In this document: positions 8,621-18,966 of the stretch, piece after piece
How positions within the stretch are numbered: position 1 is the stretch's first letter
Layout: each line of letters starts with the position of its first letter
Assembly (NCBI RefSeq): GCF_023078335.1
Contig: NZ_CP095550.1
Span: 1,364,001 to 1,428,000 of the forward strand
Origin: Metabacillus endolithicus
GTDB taxonomy: Bacteria > Bacillota > Bacilli > Bacillales > Bacillaceae
Direction of reading: 5' to 3'
DNA length: 64,000 bases
The notes under the pieces: generated by a model
Told to the model about the DNA's origin: nothing
What the model saw: the letters and a program-made list of their open reading frames with translations, nothing else
Database searches by the model: none
Translations under genes and position numbers: made by a program

Positions 8621-9469
8621 TTAACTTGTTCTAACTCGATCTAGTTTACCGATTATTTCACCCTGTTCATTCCACTTTATGCTCCGGTAAAATGCATCAT
8701 GATAAAAGGTAAACCAGGCATTTTTATTTCCAGCAAAATCCAACCATGTTTGTTTCTTTTCTATTGAAGTCATAGGGTAGTCATCATATGCAAGAACCCA
8801 AAGAGGGTTTTTATGAGCATGTGTTGGCATTAAGTCAGCCATATGAACGATTGTTTCTCCCCCGTCTTGAATAACAATAATACTATGACCATCACTATGT
8901 CCACCAGTGTGGTACATAGTAATTCCTTCTTCAATTAATAAAGATGATTGAAACGTTTCAACCTGTTCTTGAATTGGCTCCCAATTTTCTTGCCAATAAG
9001 TATTTTTTGATCGTATATTTGGATTTCTCATTTCTTCCCACTCAGTAGTTGAAGTAATAATCTTCGCTTTAGGAAATACCGATGTTAATTGCCCATTCTC
9101 CCATTTCGTGAGACCGCAAGCATGATCAAAATGCATATGAGTCATTAATACATAGTCTATATCATTTGTTGTTAGGCCCAATTGTTCTAGGCTCTCTTCA
9201 ACAGAAGACTCTTCCTGAATTCCATAATTTCGAAGCTGCTTTTCACTAAACTTTCCTGCACCAATTCCAGATTCAATTAAAATATGTAACCCATCTTTTT
9301 GAATCAAAATTGGATCTGTTCGAAGTTCAATTTGATTATTTTCATTAACAGGATATTTTTTAGACCATAACGGCTTTGGGACCACCCCAAACATTGCCCC
9401 ACCATCAAGAAAAGTTACTCCACCCTTTAACCATGTCATCTTCGTTTGACCAATTTGAAATGTTTCCAT
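8621..9469 (-). CDS. ytnP: Metallo-beta-lactamase fold lactonase YtnP
   Basis: 282 residues with the zinc motif HMHFDH ([10 protein letters not shown]) plus later metal-binding histidines in [21 protein letters not shown] and YHDAFY. It closely resembles Bacillus YtnP, reported as a quorum-quenching lactonase acting on acyl-homoserine-lactone-type signals. The second ATG is chosen because GGGAGGG then lies six bases upstream and the protein begins METFQIG. There is no signal peptide, so it is cytoplasmic. It lies convergent to ytzB and in tandem with trmB. Confidence 0.88.
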   Translation of the reverse strand: METFQIGQTKMTWLKGGVTFLDGGAMFGVVPKPLWSKKYPVNENNQIELRTDPILIQKDGLHILIESGIGAGKFSEKQLRNYGIQEESSVEESLEQLGLTTNDIDYVLMTHMHFDHACGLTKWENGQLTSVFPKAKIITSTTEWEEMRNPNIRSKNTYWQENWEPIQEQVETFQSSLLIEEGITMYHTGGHSDGHSIIVIQDGGETIVHMADLMPTHAHKNPLWVLAYDDYPMTSIEKKQTWLDFAGNKNAWFTFYHDAFYRSIKWNEQGEIIGKLDRVRTS

Positions 9470-9554
9470 TAACATCCCTCCCCATCTATTATTTTACCAT
9501 AGAGATAATCGTTAGGAAAAAGATGTGAGATCCTATATTCATCAGCATAAAACG

Positions 9555-9587
9555 CAAAAAAGGAAATGGCCATTATCACCATTTCCT
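9555..9587 (-). terminator. Terminator of trmB
   Basis: On the minus strand a 9-bp stem (AGGAAATGG / CCATTTCCT) is followed by TTTTTT just past the trmB stop codon. Confidence 0.85.
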
Positions 9588-9598
9588 CAAAACACAAC

Positions 9599-10243
9599 TT
9601 ATTCATTCATATACTTAGCTTCTACACGATAAATACGTTGACCTTTTTCAGAAAATTTCTCTTCATATTCGGTCATAACATTTCCTTCAAAGTCGCTTTT
9701 ATGAAGATCAAGGCTAATATATTTTAATCGAAGTCCATATTCTGAAAAACTAATAAGAGAATACTCAAATAATCCCTGGTTGTCTGTTTTAAAATGGATT
9801 TCTCCACCTTTTACAAGCACATTCTCATACATTTGTAAAAAACTCTTATAAGTAAGACGTCGCTTTGCATGACGTACTTTTGGCCATGGATCAGAAAAAT
9901 TCAAGTAGACACGATCTATTTCTCCTTGATCAAAATACTCTGTTAAATTTTTTGCATTCACGTTAAGCAACTTAAAATTTGAAAGTTGCTTATCAACTGC
10001 TTTTTGAATTGCAGCCACAATAACACTATCAAATAGCTCTATGCCAATATAATTAATGTTAGGGTTTTGTTGAGACATTCCTGCTAGAAATTGCCCTTTC
10101 CCTGTTCCTACTTCTATATGAATTGGGTTTTGATTACCGAACACTTCATGCCATTTCCCTTTATAATTTTCAGGGTTTGAAATAGCATAGTCAGAATGCT
10201 CAGCAATAAATTCACCAGCCCAAGGTTTATTACGTAAACGCAT
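9599..10243 (-). CDS. trmB: tRNA (guanine-N7)-methyltransferase
   Basis: 214 residues, the usual TrmB size. The SAM-binding motif [10 protein letters not shown] lies near residues 42-51, and [18 protein letters not shown] and [10 protein letters not shown] are hallmarks of the family that makes m7G46 in tRNA variable loops. The start ATG gives the conserved MRLRNKPWA opening. It sits divergent to ytzH, with ytnP downstream on the same strand, as in B. subtilis (ytmQ). Confidence 0.95.
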   Translation of the reverse strand: MRLRNKPWAGEFIAEHSDYAISNPENYKGKWHEVFGNQNPIHIEVGTGKGQFLAGMSQQNPNINYIGIELFDSVIVAAIQKAVDKQLSNFKLLNVNAKNLTEYFDQGEIDRVYLNFSDPWPKVRHAKRRLTYKSFLQMYENVLVKGGEIHFKTDNQGLFEYSLISFSEYGLRLKYISLDLHKSDFEGNVMTEYEEKFSEKGQRIYRVEAKYMNE

Positions 10244-10495
10244 GAAGACACCTCTATCGTTATTATATCGTTCTAAAACATAACATGAAAAAAGCTTGTT
10301 CGCAAGGCTTATCTAAATACACCTGTTCAGGAATTGTGTAACTTACACTTCTTTCATTTCAATAAAAAGACTGACCTTTATCAAGTCAGTACCTAAGTGA
10401 AAAAATTGATTTTCTTATAATAAGACTTACTTGTATAATTTTACTTAATAAACACAAATTAAAGGTATATGGCTTATTTAAAAGGAGTGTTAATT

Positions 10496-10774
10496 TTGCC
10501 AATTCAATACCAGGATCAGGTAAACTTATTAAAAGATATTTTATCAGATCATCAAAGTGAATGCTGTGGAACTGTAGCAGAGTGTGAACAGCTAGAAAGA
10601 GTCATTAAATCTCTTATGGTTCATTCAAATACGAATCAACAATCAATGGAACTGCTTGAAGATATATATAACTATAGCCAAACGGGCAAATATTCAGCAT
10701 CATTAGATCAACATATTGAATCACATCAAAATCAATTATCACAATGGATTAATGATATTGATACCTATTCTTAA
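10496..10774 (+). CDS. ytzH: YtzH-like protein (TTG start)
   Basis: A 92-residue acidic helical protein matching Bacillus YtzH (YQDQVNLLKDIL, CCGTVAECEQLERVIKSLM, LSQWINDID). The start is the TTG at 10496, seven bases after AAAGGAG; the in-frame ATG nine codons earlier has no RBS. A CC pair in the first third is conserved in relatives as I recall them. Function is unknown. Its TAA overlaps the convergent ytmP stop codon by four bases (TTAA). Confidence 0.85.
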   Translation: MPIQYQDQVNLLKDILSDHQSECCGTVAECEQLERVIKSLMVHSNTNQQSMELLEDIYNYSQTGKYSASLDQHIESHQNQLSQWINDIDTYS

Positions 10775-11583
10775 CGGTTTTTTATTTTATCAAGTATGAT
10801 TCTGATATGCTCAACCCAGTTTTGCTTTTCTTTTTCGTTTTCTTTTGCATGGTACCATAAAAAAGAGGTTAAAGCTTGCAATAGCACATACCAATAAATT
10901 CTGGTTGTTAGGTGCTCGTCCAGCTCCAAACCGTATGATAAAAGCCATTCTGTCCAATCAGCTTCATCGATATACCAGTAAAGTAAAATGCCTATATCAA
11001 TAGCAGGATCAGCAATCATAGCTCCATCCCAATCAACTAAATATAATTGATTATCCTCAGATAGAAGCCAGTTATTATGGTTCACATCACAATGGCACAC
11101 AACTTGGTCATTACATTGAACATTTGGCAATTGTTTAACTAAGAGCTCTATAGCTTCAGTAATTTCAGGAATATCGAATCCTTCAAAAGCAACTGCTTGC
11201 CAAATATCTTCAATTATGGAGTTTGGAGTGAGCGGTTGCTTTCCTAATCTTCGCAGCATATCTAAAAGCTCTTTTGAACGATGAATTTTATGCAACAATT
11301 CAGCAACATTTTGCCCATTCATTTCCTTTGGCTTTAGCTCGCGGCCAATTAGGCGGTGTTGTGCTGTAATCACATCACCGTTTTCCATCCGCTTTGTCCA
11401 CACTAATTTTGGAACGATGCCTTCTGCAGAGAGTACGGCTAAAAATGGAGAACTGTTTCGCTTTAAAAAAAGCTCCTGCCCTTCTTTTGTTGCAAAATAT
11501 GCATCTCCTGTTGCTCCTCCAGCAGGTGTAATTTTCCACTCGCTACCTAATACTTGTTCCAACCAGTTCACCTTCAATTTCAA
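10771..11583 (-). CDS. ytmP: Aminoglycoside/choline-kinase-like phosphotransferase YtmP
   Basis: About 270 residues with the APH-type kinase core: catalytic loop HCDVNHNNWLL, metal site LVDWDGAMIADPAIDIG, and ATP-lobe elements GGATGDAYF and LFLKRN. These kinases phosphorylate small hydroxylated compounds; the YtmP substrate is unknown. The start is uncertain: the given TTG at 11583 has little RBS, while an internal TTG at 11562 follows GAAGGTGA at good spacing. It is downstream of amyX on the same strand and convergent with ytzH. Confidence 0.85.
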   Translation of the reverse strand: MKLKVNWLEQVLGSEWKITPAGGATGDAYFATKEGQELFLKRNSSPFLAVLSAEGIVPKLVWTKRMENGDVITAQHRLIGRELKPKEMNGQNVAELLHKIHRSKELLDMLRRLGKQPLTPNSIIEDIWQAVAFEGFDIPEITEAIELLVKQLPNVQCNDQVVCHCDVNHNNWLLSEDNQLYLVDWDGAMIADPAIDIGILLYWYIDEADWTEWLLSYGLELDEHLTTRIYWYVLLQALTSFLWYHAKENEKEKQNWVEHIRIILDKIKNR

Positions 11584-11657
11584 CCCAACATTTCGTATAA
11601 AAATTTATGAAAAAGTTATCTTTAGATTCTTACAATAGTAAAAAATAATCGCTAATA

Positions 11658-11708
11658 TAAAAAGGATAGCTATTAGTGATTATAGACTCTTTGCACTATA
11701 GCCATCCT
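11658..11708 (-). terminator. Terminator of amyX
   Basis: On the minus strand AGGATGGCTA pairs with TAGCTATCCT, followed by TTTTAT. A second overlapping inverted repeat (11646-11681) could compete with it. Confidence 0.6.
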
Positions 11709-11758
11709 ATTAAATTTTAGCCTCTTAGACTAAGACTAGTCAAGCAAAACTAAAAATC

Positions 11759-13886
11759 CTAGTTTTTACAAAAAACATATGTTCCAATTTCTCTTATCTC
11801 TATTTTATTATCTACATCTATAGGTTGATCGAGCAGAATACTAGAAGGACTAACAATCTGTTTCCATCCCTTATTTCCAGGTAGTTTAAATTGATACGAT
11901 TTATTACAATGAGGATGATGAATCACAACTAGTCTTTCCCATGGACCATAGGCTCCTACATTCTCTATTTCATAAGAAAGAAGATGAGGATAATCATTAA
12001 AATAGACATGTTTGTTTATCAATTCTTGAGATGATAATCGAAACCCTCCATGGAGTTTTCTTAGCTTGATCAACCCTTTAATATACTCAACATTTTCTTT
12101 TTGTTTTGATCTTTCATCCCAATTTAGATGGTTGATTTCGTCAGGAGAGTTATAACTATTTTCTACACCATTTTTTGTTCGGAAAAATTCTTGACCACCA
12201 TGCAGAAAGGGGATGCCTTGAGATAATAGCACAATGCTTGTTGCTAACCGATGTCTTGCCTTTCTTATTTCTTCACTTTCAGCATCTGCAAAAGTTAAAA
12301 AGCGATCCCACATCGTATGATTATCATGTGACTCAACATAATTAATTGATTGATGAGGTTCATGAAACATAGTAGGTGACCCAGTTATAAGTGCTTTCAT
12401 CTGCTCGAGAGTATCAAGGTTTTCATATACAAACCCGCGATCATGAACACTGAATGTACTCCCTTTAATCACATCCCTAAACTGGTCATTAAAAAAGCTT
12501 ATCGTTGGCAGCTTATGGGCATTTGGAATGATTGCTTTTTCTACATAAGGTAATGGAGTAAGCAAATCCCATCCTTCTCCTAATAAAATAGCATCTTCTT
12601 TTATCTGTAGAACTTCCTTCTGAACCTCATTCATTGTCTTAACATCAAGAATGCCCATTAAATCAAAACGGAAACCATCAATATCAAACTCATTCATCCA
12701 ATACTTTACACAATCTGCAATAAACTTTTTGACCATCAAACGTTCCGAGGCAAGATCATTTCCTACACCTGTTCCATTAGAAGGCATTCCATTTTCATCA
12801 TGCCTGAAATAGTAACCCGGTAATAACTTTTCAAATGAAGAATTTTCTTTGGAATAAACATGATTAAAAACTACATCAATAATAACTCTTAAATTTTGTT
12901 TGTGGAGAGATTGGATAAGTGTTTTGAGTTCTATTATTCGCTTATATGGGTTTTCAGGTGCTGCAGAATAACTCCCTTCTGGAGCGAAGTAATGAAGAGG
13001 GTTATAGCCCCAGTTATATGCTTCGAATGGTTTTTGTTCATCAACTTCCTCAAAATCATTTACAGGCAACAATTCAATGTGTGTAACACCTAATTCTTTC
13101 AAATAGGATATACCTGTAGAATCGCCTTGACTATTTTTTGTATTTAACTCCGTCCACGCGTCATATTGCCCTTTATTTTTCATCCCGCTATTTTCATGAA
13201 TAGAAAAATCTCGAACATGAACCTCATAGATGATGGTATCCGTTTTCTGGTTAAGAGCAGGCGGAATAATAATTGGTACATTTGTTAAGCTTTGATCAAT
13301 AATAATACCGTATTCTCCATTAATTGAGACCGCTCTTGCGTATGGATCAACTGCCTCATTCCACACAAGATTTATACAAGCTAGAAACGTATAATAATAT
13401 CCTTCAAAATCACCATCAAGTGTAATCGACCATGTACCTTTTTCACATCGAATCATATGGAAATTATCAACTTGTGTTCCATCGCTTCGATAAATTCGAA
13501 GTTTTACAATGGTTGCTGTAGAATTCCCAGACTTTCCACTCTGTTTTTTCCTTAGTATAATTTGCCCCTAAGTCATTGCCATCATAATAAAATTTCTTAT
13601 CGAATTCATCCGACCGAATGACAGCTCCTATTTGTAAATCTGTTTCTAAACCATCTTCATCACTAATGATATAGGTTTTCCCAAATGATAGTGGGTTCGA
13701 TAAACTACAGACATATTTTATTTGTTTTCCAATATCAATTTTTTCTACTATTGATAGAGCCTCGTGATTTTGATCAATCTTTATAAAAAAAGTTTTATTT
13801 TCGCTATCAAATTCCTTAGGCATAATAACTGCAATTTCATTCATTTTATCTAAAAAGGCTTGGAATCTCCTATTAATACTCAGCAT
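11759..13886 (-). CDS. amyX: Pullulanase AmyX (one frame break)
   Basis: A reconstructed protein of ~708 residues homologous to B. subtilis AmyX, a type I pullulanase that cleaves alpha-1,6 branches. The N-terminal part has the carbohydrate-binding region (TDLQIGAVIRS, FYYDGNDLGANY). The GH13 core shows YNWGYNPLHYFAPEGSY, DVVFNH, GFRFDLMG (nucleophile Asp), LLGEGWD (acid/base Glu) and YVESHDNHTMWD (third Asp). The frame breaks near 13526: three C's on the plus strand where four restore VW-G-N-S-TATIVKL. The start is the ATG six bases after GGGGGTG. There is no signal peptide, so it is intracellular and fits glycogen or maltodextrin turnover. Confidence 0.88.
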
Positions 13887-13974
13887 GATGAGCACCCCCA
13901 TATGAGAGTTTTTGTTGTTAATTTAGAACAATTTTTAACTAATGGTAGAATTCTCAAAGTTAACACTATAACAT

Positions 13975-14872
13975 CTATAAGATACATGCCTTATGTGATT
14001 CGCTAATCTTGATGATCACCGAACTTTCTCCTATTACATCTCCATCAGCATGAACAAGTCGAATAGAATCAGTCTTAACTGTGATCTCCTTGCAAGAGAG
14101 TTCCTCAATAAACTCATTTTTTGTTTTGTTTCTTACCTTAGTCAATAATAATAAAGGTAGTAATTTAAGCCTTTTAGCTTCTTTTATGATTAAAACATGT
14201 AAATTTCCATCTCTAGTAGTAGAACGATTAGAAACGATGATGAACCATACTGAATCAAACTCCAAGGGTTGCTCTTGATCTATTTCAAGAGATATTGAAA
14301 AGAATTCATAATTCCATAATACCTTTAATAATCCCGACAATAAACCTGACATGCCCTAAAATGGGCAAATCTGACTTTGTCTTTACCACCATTTTTTCTT
14401 GACTCAGTATGCTGGCGTCTAGACCTATACCTACACGATTGAAGAAATAATTCTTCCCACTCTTTCCTTCAACACGATATTCCCCTAAATAATATCCTTT
14501 TAAAGGTGCGTTCCAGCGTTGAAATAAATGTTTTATAGCTTTTTTGGGATCAGAGGATAAAGAGAAATTGGTCAATGATTTATTTCTACTTCCTGTATAA
14601 ATAAAGCCCATCTGTATTTTATCAAATGAACTTAAACCGTTTACAATTTCGTTAATTGTGCCTTCTCCACCTATCCCAATAACAGTTTTTAGACGGTAGT
14701 CTTGGATTGTGGCAATTTGTCTGGCAAGAGCCTCCGCATGTCCAGGATATTCTGTATAGAAAGAACGAAAAGATACTTTTCTTTTTTCAAGTTCTTTCTT
14801 AACTTTTTTCCATATTTTACTTCCTCTACCATAACCAGATTCCCGGTGAATAATCAAAAATAATACACTCAT
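13975..14872 (-). CDS. ytlR: Diacylglycerol kinase-like lipid kinase YtlR (one frame break)
   Basis: A reconstructed protein of ~298 residues of the DAGK catalytic family. The N-terminal nucleotide-binding half has a glycine-rich IGIGGEGTINEIVNG; the usual GGDGT reads GGEGT, so an Asp is replaced by Glu. FFNRVGIGLDA and the C-terminal beta domain (WFIIVSNRST, VTVKTDSIRLVHADGDVIGE) complete the fold. The frame is broken between 14306 and 14352: the first half runs into a stop after IIKGIMEL, while the other frame continues KVLWNYEFFSISLEID. A one-base indel explains this. It precedes amyX on the same strand, as in B. subtilis. Confidence 0.82.
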
Positions 14873-14970
14873 ATTGAAGCTCCATCTTGTTCATAGTTTA
14901 TGTATTTGTTAGTTTTGTGTTCATGTCCCATTTATTAGGTTTTCATTTTAAATCATGCGCTTTTTTGGAA

Positions 14971-15003
14971 ATAAAATAAAGGACAAAATATCCTCTTGTC
15001 CTT
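14971..15003 (-). terminator. Terminator after the ytlQ-like gene
   Basis: On the minus strand AAGGACA ... TGTCCTT is followed by TATTTTATTT directly downstream of the gene at 15041. Confidence 0.75.
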
Positions 15004-15040
15004 CATTTTATATACATTTAAAATTGGGTATTAGTTACTT

Positions 15041-16000
15041 TTATGTTGTTTCATTCCATTCGCTTCGGTTAAATGAGTTGGTTAAACAGTGGGATAAGAG
15101 AACTTGTGCTGCTTTTAACTGAGTGTGCTTTAAAGGCGCTGATGAGGTTCTTAGCCTTTGAAACCATTCTTCATAATTTCTCTTATCTAAAATCGTAATA
15201 TCATGTGGAGCAAAGGGATAGTCAACATAACCGTTGCGACTTATAATTAATTTTTTAACTGAAATATCAATATCTTGTGAACGAATTAATTTTTTTACAA
15301 CCGTACCCGTTCGATTTAAACTAAGCACAGGATTTAATAACTTGCGTTCAGCTTCCCCTCTTCGTGCTGTCCAAAATTTCTCCTTTGACCCGATAAAAAC
15401 AGTTTCAGGTAATTGTTCTACAATTGTTAAACAATAAATTTCCGTTGTTCCAATTAAGATAATATCCAATTCTACTGGTGCATTTTTCAATTTAAAAACA
15501 GGACGATAAAGTAGTAAATAATGATCGGGAAGACGTTTCACAAAATAAGGCAATAACTGATCTCGATAAATAGCATGATCAACAGAGGATTTCTCACGAA
15601 TTGTTGAACTTGCCCATCGAATTTGAAAACGAAAAATATAATCTAAAAATAAATGCTTTAAGTCCTCATGTGTCTTTGGAATGGTCGTAAATTGAAACTG
15701 TAATTCATCATCATCTAAAGCCGAATCATTTACTAAAGGTTTAATCATTTGTTGCTCTTGTTCTACCTTTGAAAACCTTTTTTTAAATTTCTTTATAAAA
15801 GTAGATTTCTCATCTTCTTCTTCACGTTGGTTATCAGGCGTTTCACTTACCTTCATAACTGTATGGAACATGTTATTCTCCCAGGCCTGAAATACCTTTT
15901 CCCATTGCTGTTTCTTTAACCGTATGAATTGACTTGGGTAACGATAAGCATCTAATTCATAGCGGGATATATAATCAAAAAGCTTAATGATTTGCGCCAA
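15041..16000 (-). CDS. ytlQ: YtlQ-like protein, possibly NERD-type nuclease fold
   Basis: 319 residues, start TTG with GGAG 11 bases upstream. The position between ytlR and ytlP and the opening KLFDYISRYELDAYRYP suggest YtlQ. The middle (about 150-260) reads like a degenerate NERD/restriction-endonuclease fold: VELDIILIGTTEIYCLTIVEQ would supply the acidic pair of a PD-(D/E)XK core, followed by RTGTVVKKLI and the strand LIISRNGYVDYP. The catalytic lysine is not convincing, so activity is doubtful. The N-terminal third is basic and helical. No membrane segment is present. Confidence 0.6.
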   Translation of the reverse strand: MAQIIKLFDYISRYELDAYRYPSQFIRLKKQQWEKVFQAWENNMFHTVMKVSETPDNQREEEDEKSTFIKKFKKRFSKVEQEQQMIKPLVNDSALDDDELQFQFTTIPKTHEDLKHLFLDYIFRFQIRWASSTIREKSSVDHAIYRDQLLPYFVKRLPDHYLLLYRPVFKLKNAPVELDIILIGTTEIYCLTIVEQLPETVFIGSKEKFWTARRGEAERKLLNPVLSLNRTGTVVKKLIRSQDIDISVKKLIISRNGYVDYPFAPHDITILDKRNYEEWFQRLRTSSAPLKHTQLKAAQVLLSHCLTNSFNRSEWNETT

Positions 16001-16114
16001 ACGCTGAACAACTCCTATTTTGCTGTTTTAAAAACTTAGTTACTACAAAGGCAGTATGCCACTAGTCGTAAACTGATGGTCCCCTGGTGTTGTAGCCTCT
16101 TTCGTTATTTCTCT

Positions 16115-16801
16115 TTATAAAAATAAGGATAAAAGTATTGGACAAAGAATGCTAGTAAATATTGCACTTAGCGTCATTGAAATTGAGCTTATGGCTCCTT
16201 CAACAGTTCCCATCTCTAATGCTCTTGCCGTTCCAATCCCATGTGAAGCAGTCCCAAAGCCTATTCCCCTTGAGATTGGTTGTTTTATTTTAAACAAATT
16301 CATCAAGTAAGGTCCAAACATTGCTCCGGAAATTCCAGCAATCATTACATAAACAGCTGCAAGAGTCGGCGTTCCTCCCACCATCTCACTTATGTCCATA
16401 GCTATTGGGGTCGTAACAGATTTAGGTGCTAACGAACGCAATAGTTTTTCGTCTACATTAGTTAGCAGACTCATGATAATACCACTACACACACCAATTA
16501 GCGCACCAATGAAAACACTAGTAAAAATACTTAATATGTTACGCTTTAAAATCTCCCGATGATCAAAAAGTGGAATTGCAAAAGCAACAACCGCAGGACC
16601 CAATAGATGCTCAATCCATTGACCACCAATCATATATGAGCTATAAGATATTTTAGCTATAAGAAGAATAATGACAATAATCAGGCTGGACGTAAAGATT
16701 GGTACTAAAATCGGGTGCGAAAATTTCGTGTAGAGTCTCCTCATAAGACTAAAAATAAGTAAAGTTATCAAAATAAAAAATAACCCTATTAAAAATGTCA
16801 T
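16115..16801 (-). CDS. pftB: LrgB/PftB-like membrane protein
   Basis: 228 residues with about seven hydrophobic helices and the LrgB/CidB signature around LAPKSVTTPIAMDISEMVGG and GIGFGTASHGIGTARALE. In B. subtilis the homologous PftA-PftB pair is a pyruvate uptake/export system; the same family includes murein hydrolase exporters, so the exact role here is inferred. The start ATG overlaps the stop of the upstream partner gene as ATGA, which implies translational coupling. Confidence 0.82.
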   Translation of the reverse strand: MTFLIGLFFILITLLIFSLMRRLYTKFSHPILVPIFTSSLIIVIILLIAKISYSSYMIGGQWIEHLLGPAVVAFAIPLFDHREILKRNILSIFTSVFIGALIGVCSGIIMSLLTNVDEKLLRSLAPKSVTTPIAMDISEMVGGTPTLAAVYVMIAGISGAMFGPYLMNLFKIKQPISRGIGFGTASHGIGTARALEMGTVEGAISSISMTLSAIFTSILCPILLSLFL

Positions 16802-17184
16802 AAAGATAGCTCCTTTTCTTTATGAACTTTCTTCCCTTTTGCCAAAAGAACATCACTTATATAAGCTGAAGCCACCATAACGATCATCGTACTGCTAAAT
16901 GCAATGAATAAGGTAATAATGCCAAATCCTTTAAATATATTAAGATAATCAATAATTCCCACAGTTGCAGGAATAAATAATATCGGCAAATTTTTCAAAA
17001 GAAATGATCCCCCGGAAGAAAACCAATTCCTTTTAATCAATTTAAAATGGAAAGCAAGAAATAATAAAACCATTCCAATCAAGCTTCCTGGAATGGGAAG
17101 TTTAATAAGTGCCCGTATTCCTTCACCTATACTATAAATTCCATATAGACAAGTAATTTGAAGAATCAGCTTAACGTATTTCAT
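16798..17184 (-). CDS. pftA: LrgA/PftA-like membrane protein
   Basis: 128 residues with four predicted membrane helices and the CidA/LrgA motif IPGSLIGMVLLFLAF. It is the partner of the LrgB-like protein encoded next to it and likely forms a hetero-oligomeric membrane channel or facilitator for pyruvate or small acids. Its start overlaps the thpR stop by four bases (ATGA) and its own stop overlaps the pftB start in the same way, giving a tightly coupled three-gene chain. No adjacent lytS/lytR-type regulator is present. Confidence 0.82.
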   Translation of the reverse strand: MKYVKLILQITCLYGIYSIGEGIRALIKLPIPGSLIGMVLLFLAFHFKLIKRNWFSSGGSFLLKNLPILFIPATVGIIDYLNIFKGFGIITLFIAFSSTMIVMVASAYISDVLLAKGKKVHKEKELSL

Positions 17185-17762
17185 TCTCTTACACTCTCCA
17201 AAGTTTGCAAAAGAAATGTTTCAACCACCTCATACTTTGGAATTTTATTCAAATTTGTTTGATACAGATGAATTTTCTCCACTTTAAAATGAGATGAACT
17301 TCCTTCAAAAGCATGATCCAGTTGTGACCATTTTCTAAAAGGCTCTTCTGACTTCCATTTTCTAGCTAACGTAATGTGTGGACGAAAAGGCTTTTTATCA
17401 AGCTGAAACCCCACTTCTTGACATCTGTCAAACACTTGTTTTTGGAACTGCTGTAGATTCGTTGATTCTTTTAAACCTGCCCAAAAAATTCTTGGAAAAT
17501 CAGGCTTACCAAAAACGTCGATTCCTTTTAAAAACAATTCATATTGTGGAACAAATTGAACAGTCTGTTTGATTTTGTCGACTAATAACTCTAATTTCTC
17601 ATCTTCCCCTACATCACCTAAAAAAGCTAATGTAATATGATAATCATTTGGATGGACCCATGATTGAAAGGGCAATTTATTTTTATAGGTTGTAATCCAA
17701 TTTTGAATAAGCTGTTGATGATGTTCTTCAATAGGTACAGCAATAAAATAATGTTTTTTCAT
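17181..17762 (-). CDS. thpR: RNA 2',3'-cyclic phosphodiesterase (2H family, YtlP)
   Basis: 193 residues with the two histidine motifs of the 2H phosphoesterase family: HITLAFLG at H42 and HITLARKW at H129. Opening MKKHYFIAVPI and FWAGLKES fit ThpR (2'-5' RNA ligase-like) proteins, which hydrolyse 2',3'-cyclic phosphate ends of RNA. GGGGG lies five bases before the chosen ATG; an upstream in-frame TTG has no RBS. It is the first gene of the thpR-pftA-pftB overlapping chain. Confidence 0.85.
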   Translation of the reverse strand: MKKHYFIAVPIEEHHQQLIQNWITTYKNKLPFQSWVHPNDYHITLAFLGDVGEDEKLELLVDKIKQTVQFVPQYELFLKGIDVFGKPDFPRIFWAGLKESTNLQQFQKQVFDRCQEVGFQLDKKPFRPHITLARKWKSEEPFRKWSQLDHAFEGSSSHFKVEKIHLYQTNLNKIPKYEVVETFLLQTLESVRE

Positions 17763-17960
17763 AGCAGCCCCCAATGTTATTCAAGATAATTTTATTTTAT
17801 CCCACATATCCAAGCTTTAAAAGGGCGATTCATATACAATGCGTTCAGCAGTTGCTATACTGTTAACTGTCTATATTATAAAATAAGTGATTTAGTAAGA
17901 ATACTACGTAACAAGGTTTTCATATAACAACCTTATATAAAAGAAAAAGGACGTGGCAAC

Positions 17961-18889
17961 ATGAAAATTGCAAATAACGTATCAGAGCTTATCGGAAATA
18001 CACCTCTAGTTAAGTTAAATCGTTTAAACCCAGAAAATGGTGCATCGATATATTTAAAGCTTGAATTCTTTAACCCAAGTGGAAGTGTAAAAGACCGAGC
18101 AGCTTTCAACATGATCGTTGAGGCAGAAAAGCAAGGCTTATTAAAGCCAAATTCAACGATTATTGAGCCAACTAGTGGGAATACCGGAATTGGAATTGCA
18201 ATGAACGCGGCTGCAAGAGGCTATAAAGCGATCCTTGTTATGCCTGACACGATGACAAAAGAACGTATTAACTTGCTTAAAGCTTACGGAGCAGAAGTAG
18301 TTCTAACTCCGGGACACGAAAGAATGCCAGGATCAATAAAGAAAGCTGAGGAGCTAGCTAAACAAATTCCTGATTCATTTATTCCGATGCAATTCGATAA
18401 CCATGCAAACCCTGATGCTCATAGACATACAACTGCAAGGGAGATTATCGAGGCACTTGATGAAATCGGCAAACCACTCTCAGCATTTATTGCGACAGCT
18501 GGAACTGGCGGTACCATTACAGGTACAGGTGAAGCCTTAAAAGAGCATTATAAAAATGTAACAGTCCATGTTGTTGAGCCTGCCGGTTCTCCTGTCCTTT
18601 CAGGTGGTAAACCTGGAAACCATAAGCTAGTTGGGACAAGCCTGGATTTATACCACCTATTTTAAATCAAGATGTATATGATGAAATTTTCAAAATTGAA
18701 GACGAACAAGCGTATGACATTACAAGAAGATTAGCACGTGAGGAAGGACTGTTAGTTGGGCCTTCTTCAGGAGCTGCATGCTATGCCGCAATTGAAGTTG
18801 CAAAACGTCTAACACCTGATGATGTTGTTGTTTGTATCACTTGTGATACAGGTGAAAGATACTTATCAAGTGATGTTTTCTCATTTTAA
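17961..18889 (+). CDS. ytkP: Cysteine synthase A-type (YtkP-like), one frame break
   Basis: A reconstructed protein of ~309 residues of the PLP-dependent O-acetylserine sulfhydrylase family. The PLP lysine lies in NPSGSVKDRAAF, the substrate loop reads EPTSGNTGIG, the phosphate loop TAGTGGTITGTGEAL, and the C-terminal part GPSSGAACYAA. The frame breaks at about 18641: AGCCTGG where AGCCCTGG restores GTSPGFIPPIL, a one-C loss. Position next to ytlP and pepV matches B. subtilis ytkP. RBS AAAGGACG precedes the ATG. No S-box or CymR-type site was recognised upstream. Confidence 0.9.
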
Positions 18890-18917
18890 AAAGGGAAAAG
18901 AAATTTCCCTTCCCCGT

Positions 18918-18947
18918 GCTGTCGAGATGCCTCGACAGCTTTTTTCT
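18918..18947 (+). terminator. Terminator of the cysteine synthase gene
   Basis: GCTGTCGAG pairs with CTCGACAGC around a 4-base loop, followed by a run of seven T's. It lies between convergent genes. Confidence 0.9.
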
Positions 18948-18966
18948 TTATTCTCACAAACAAGCT

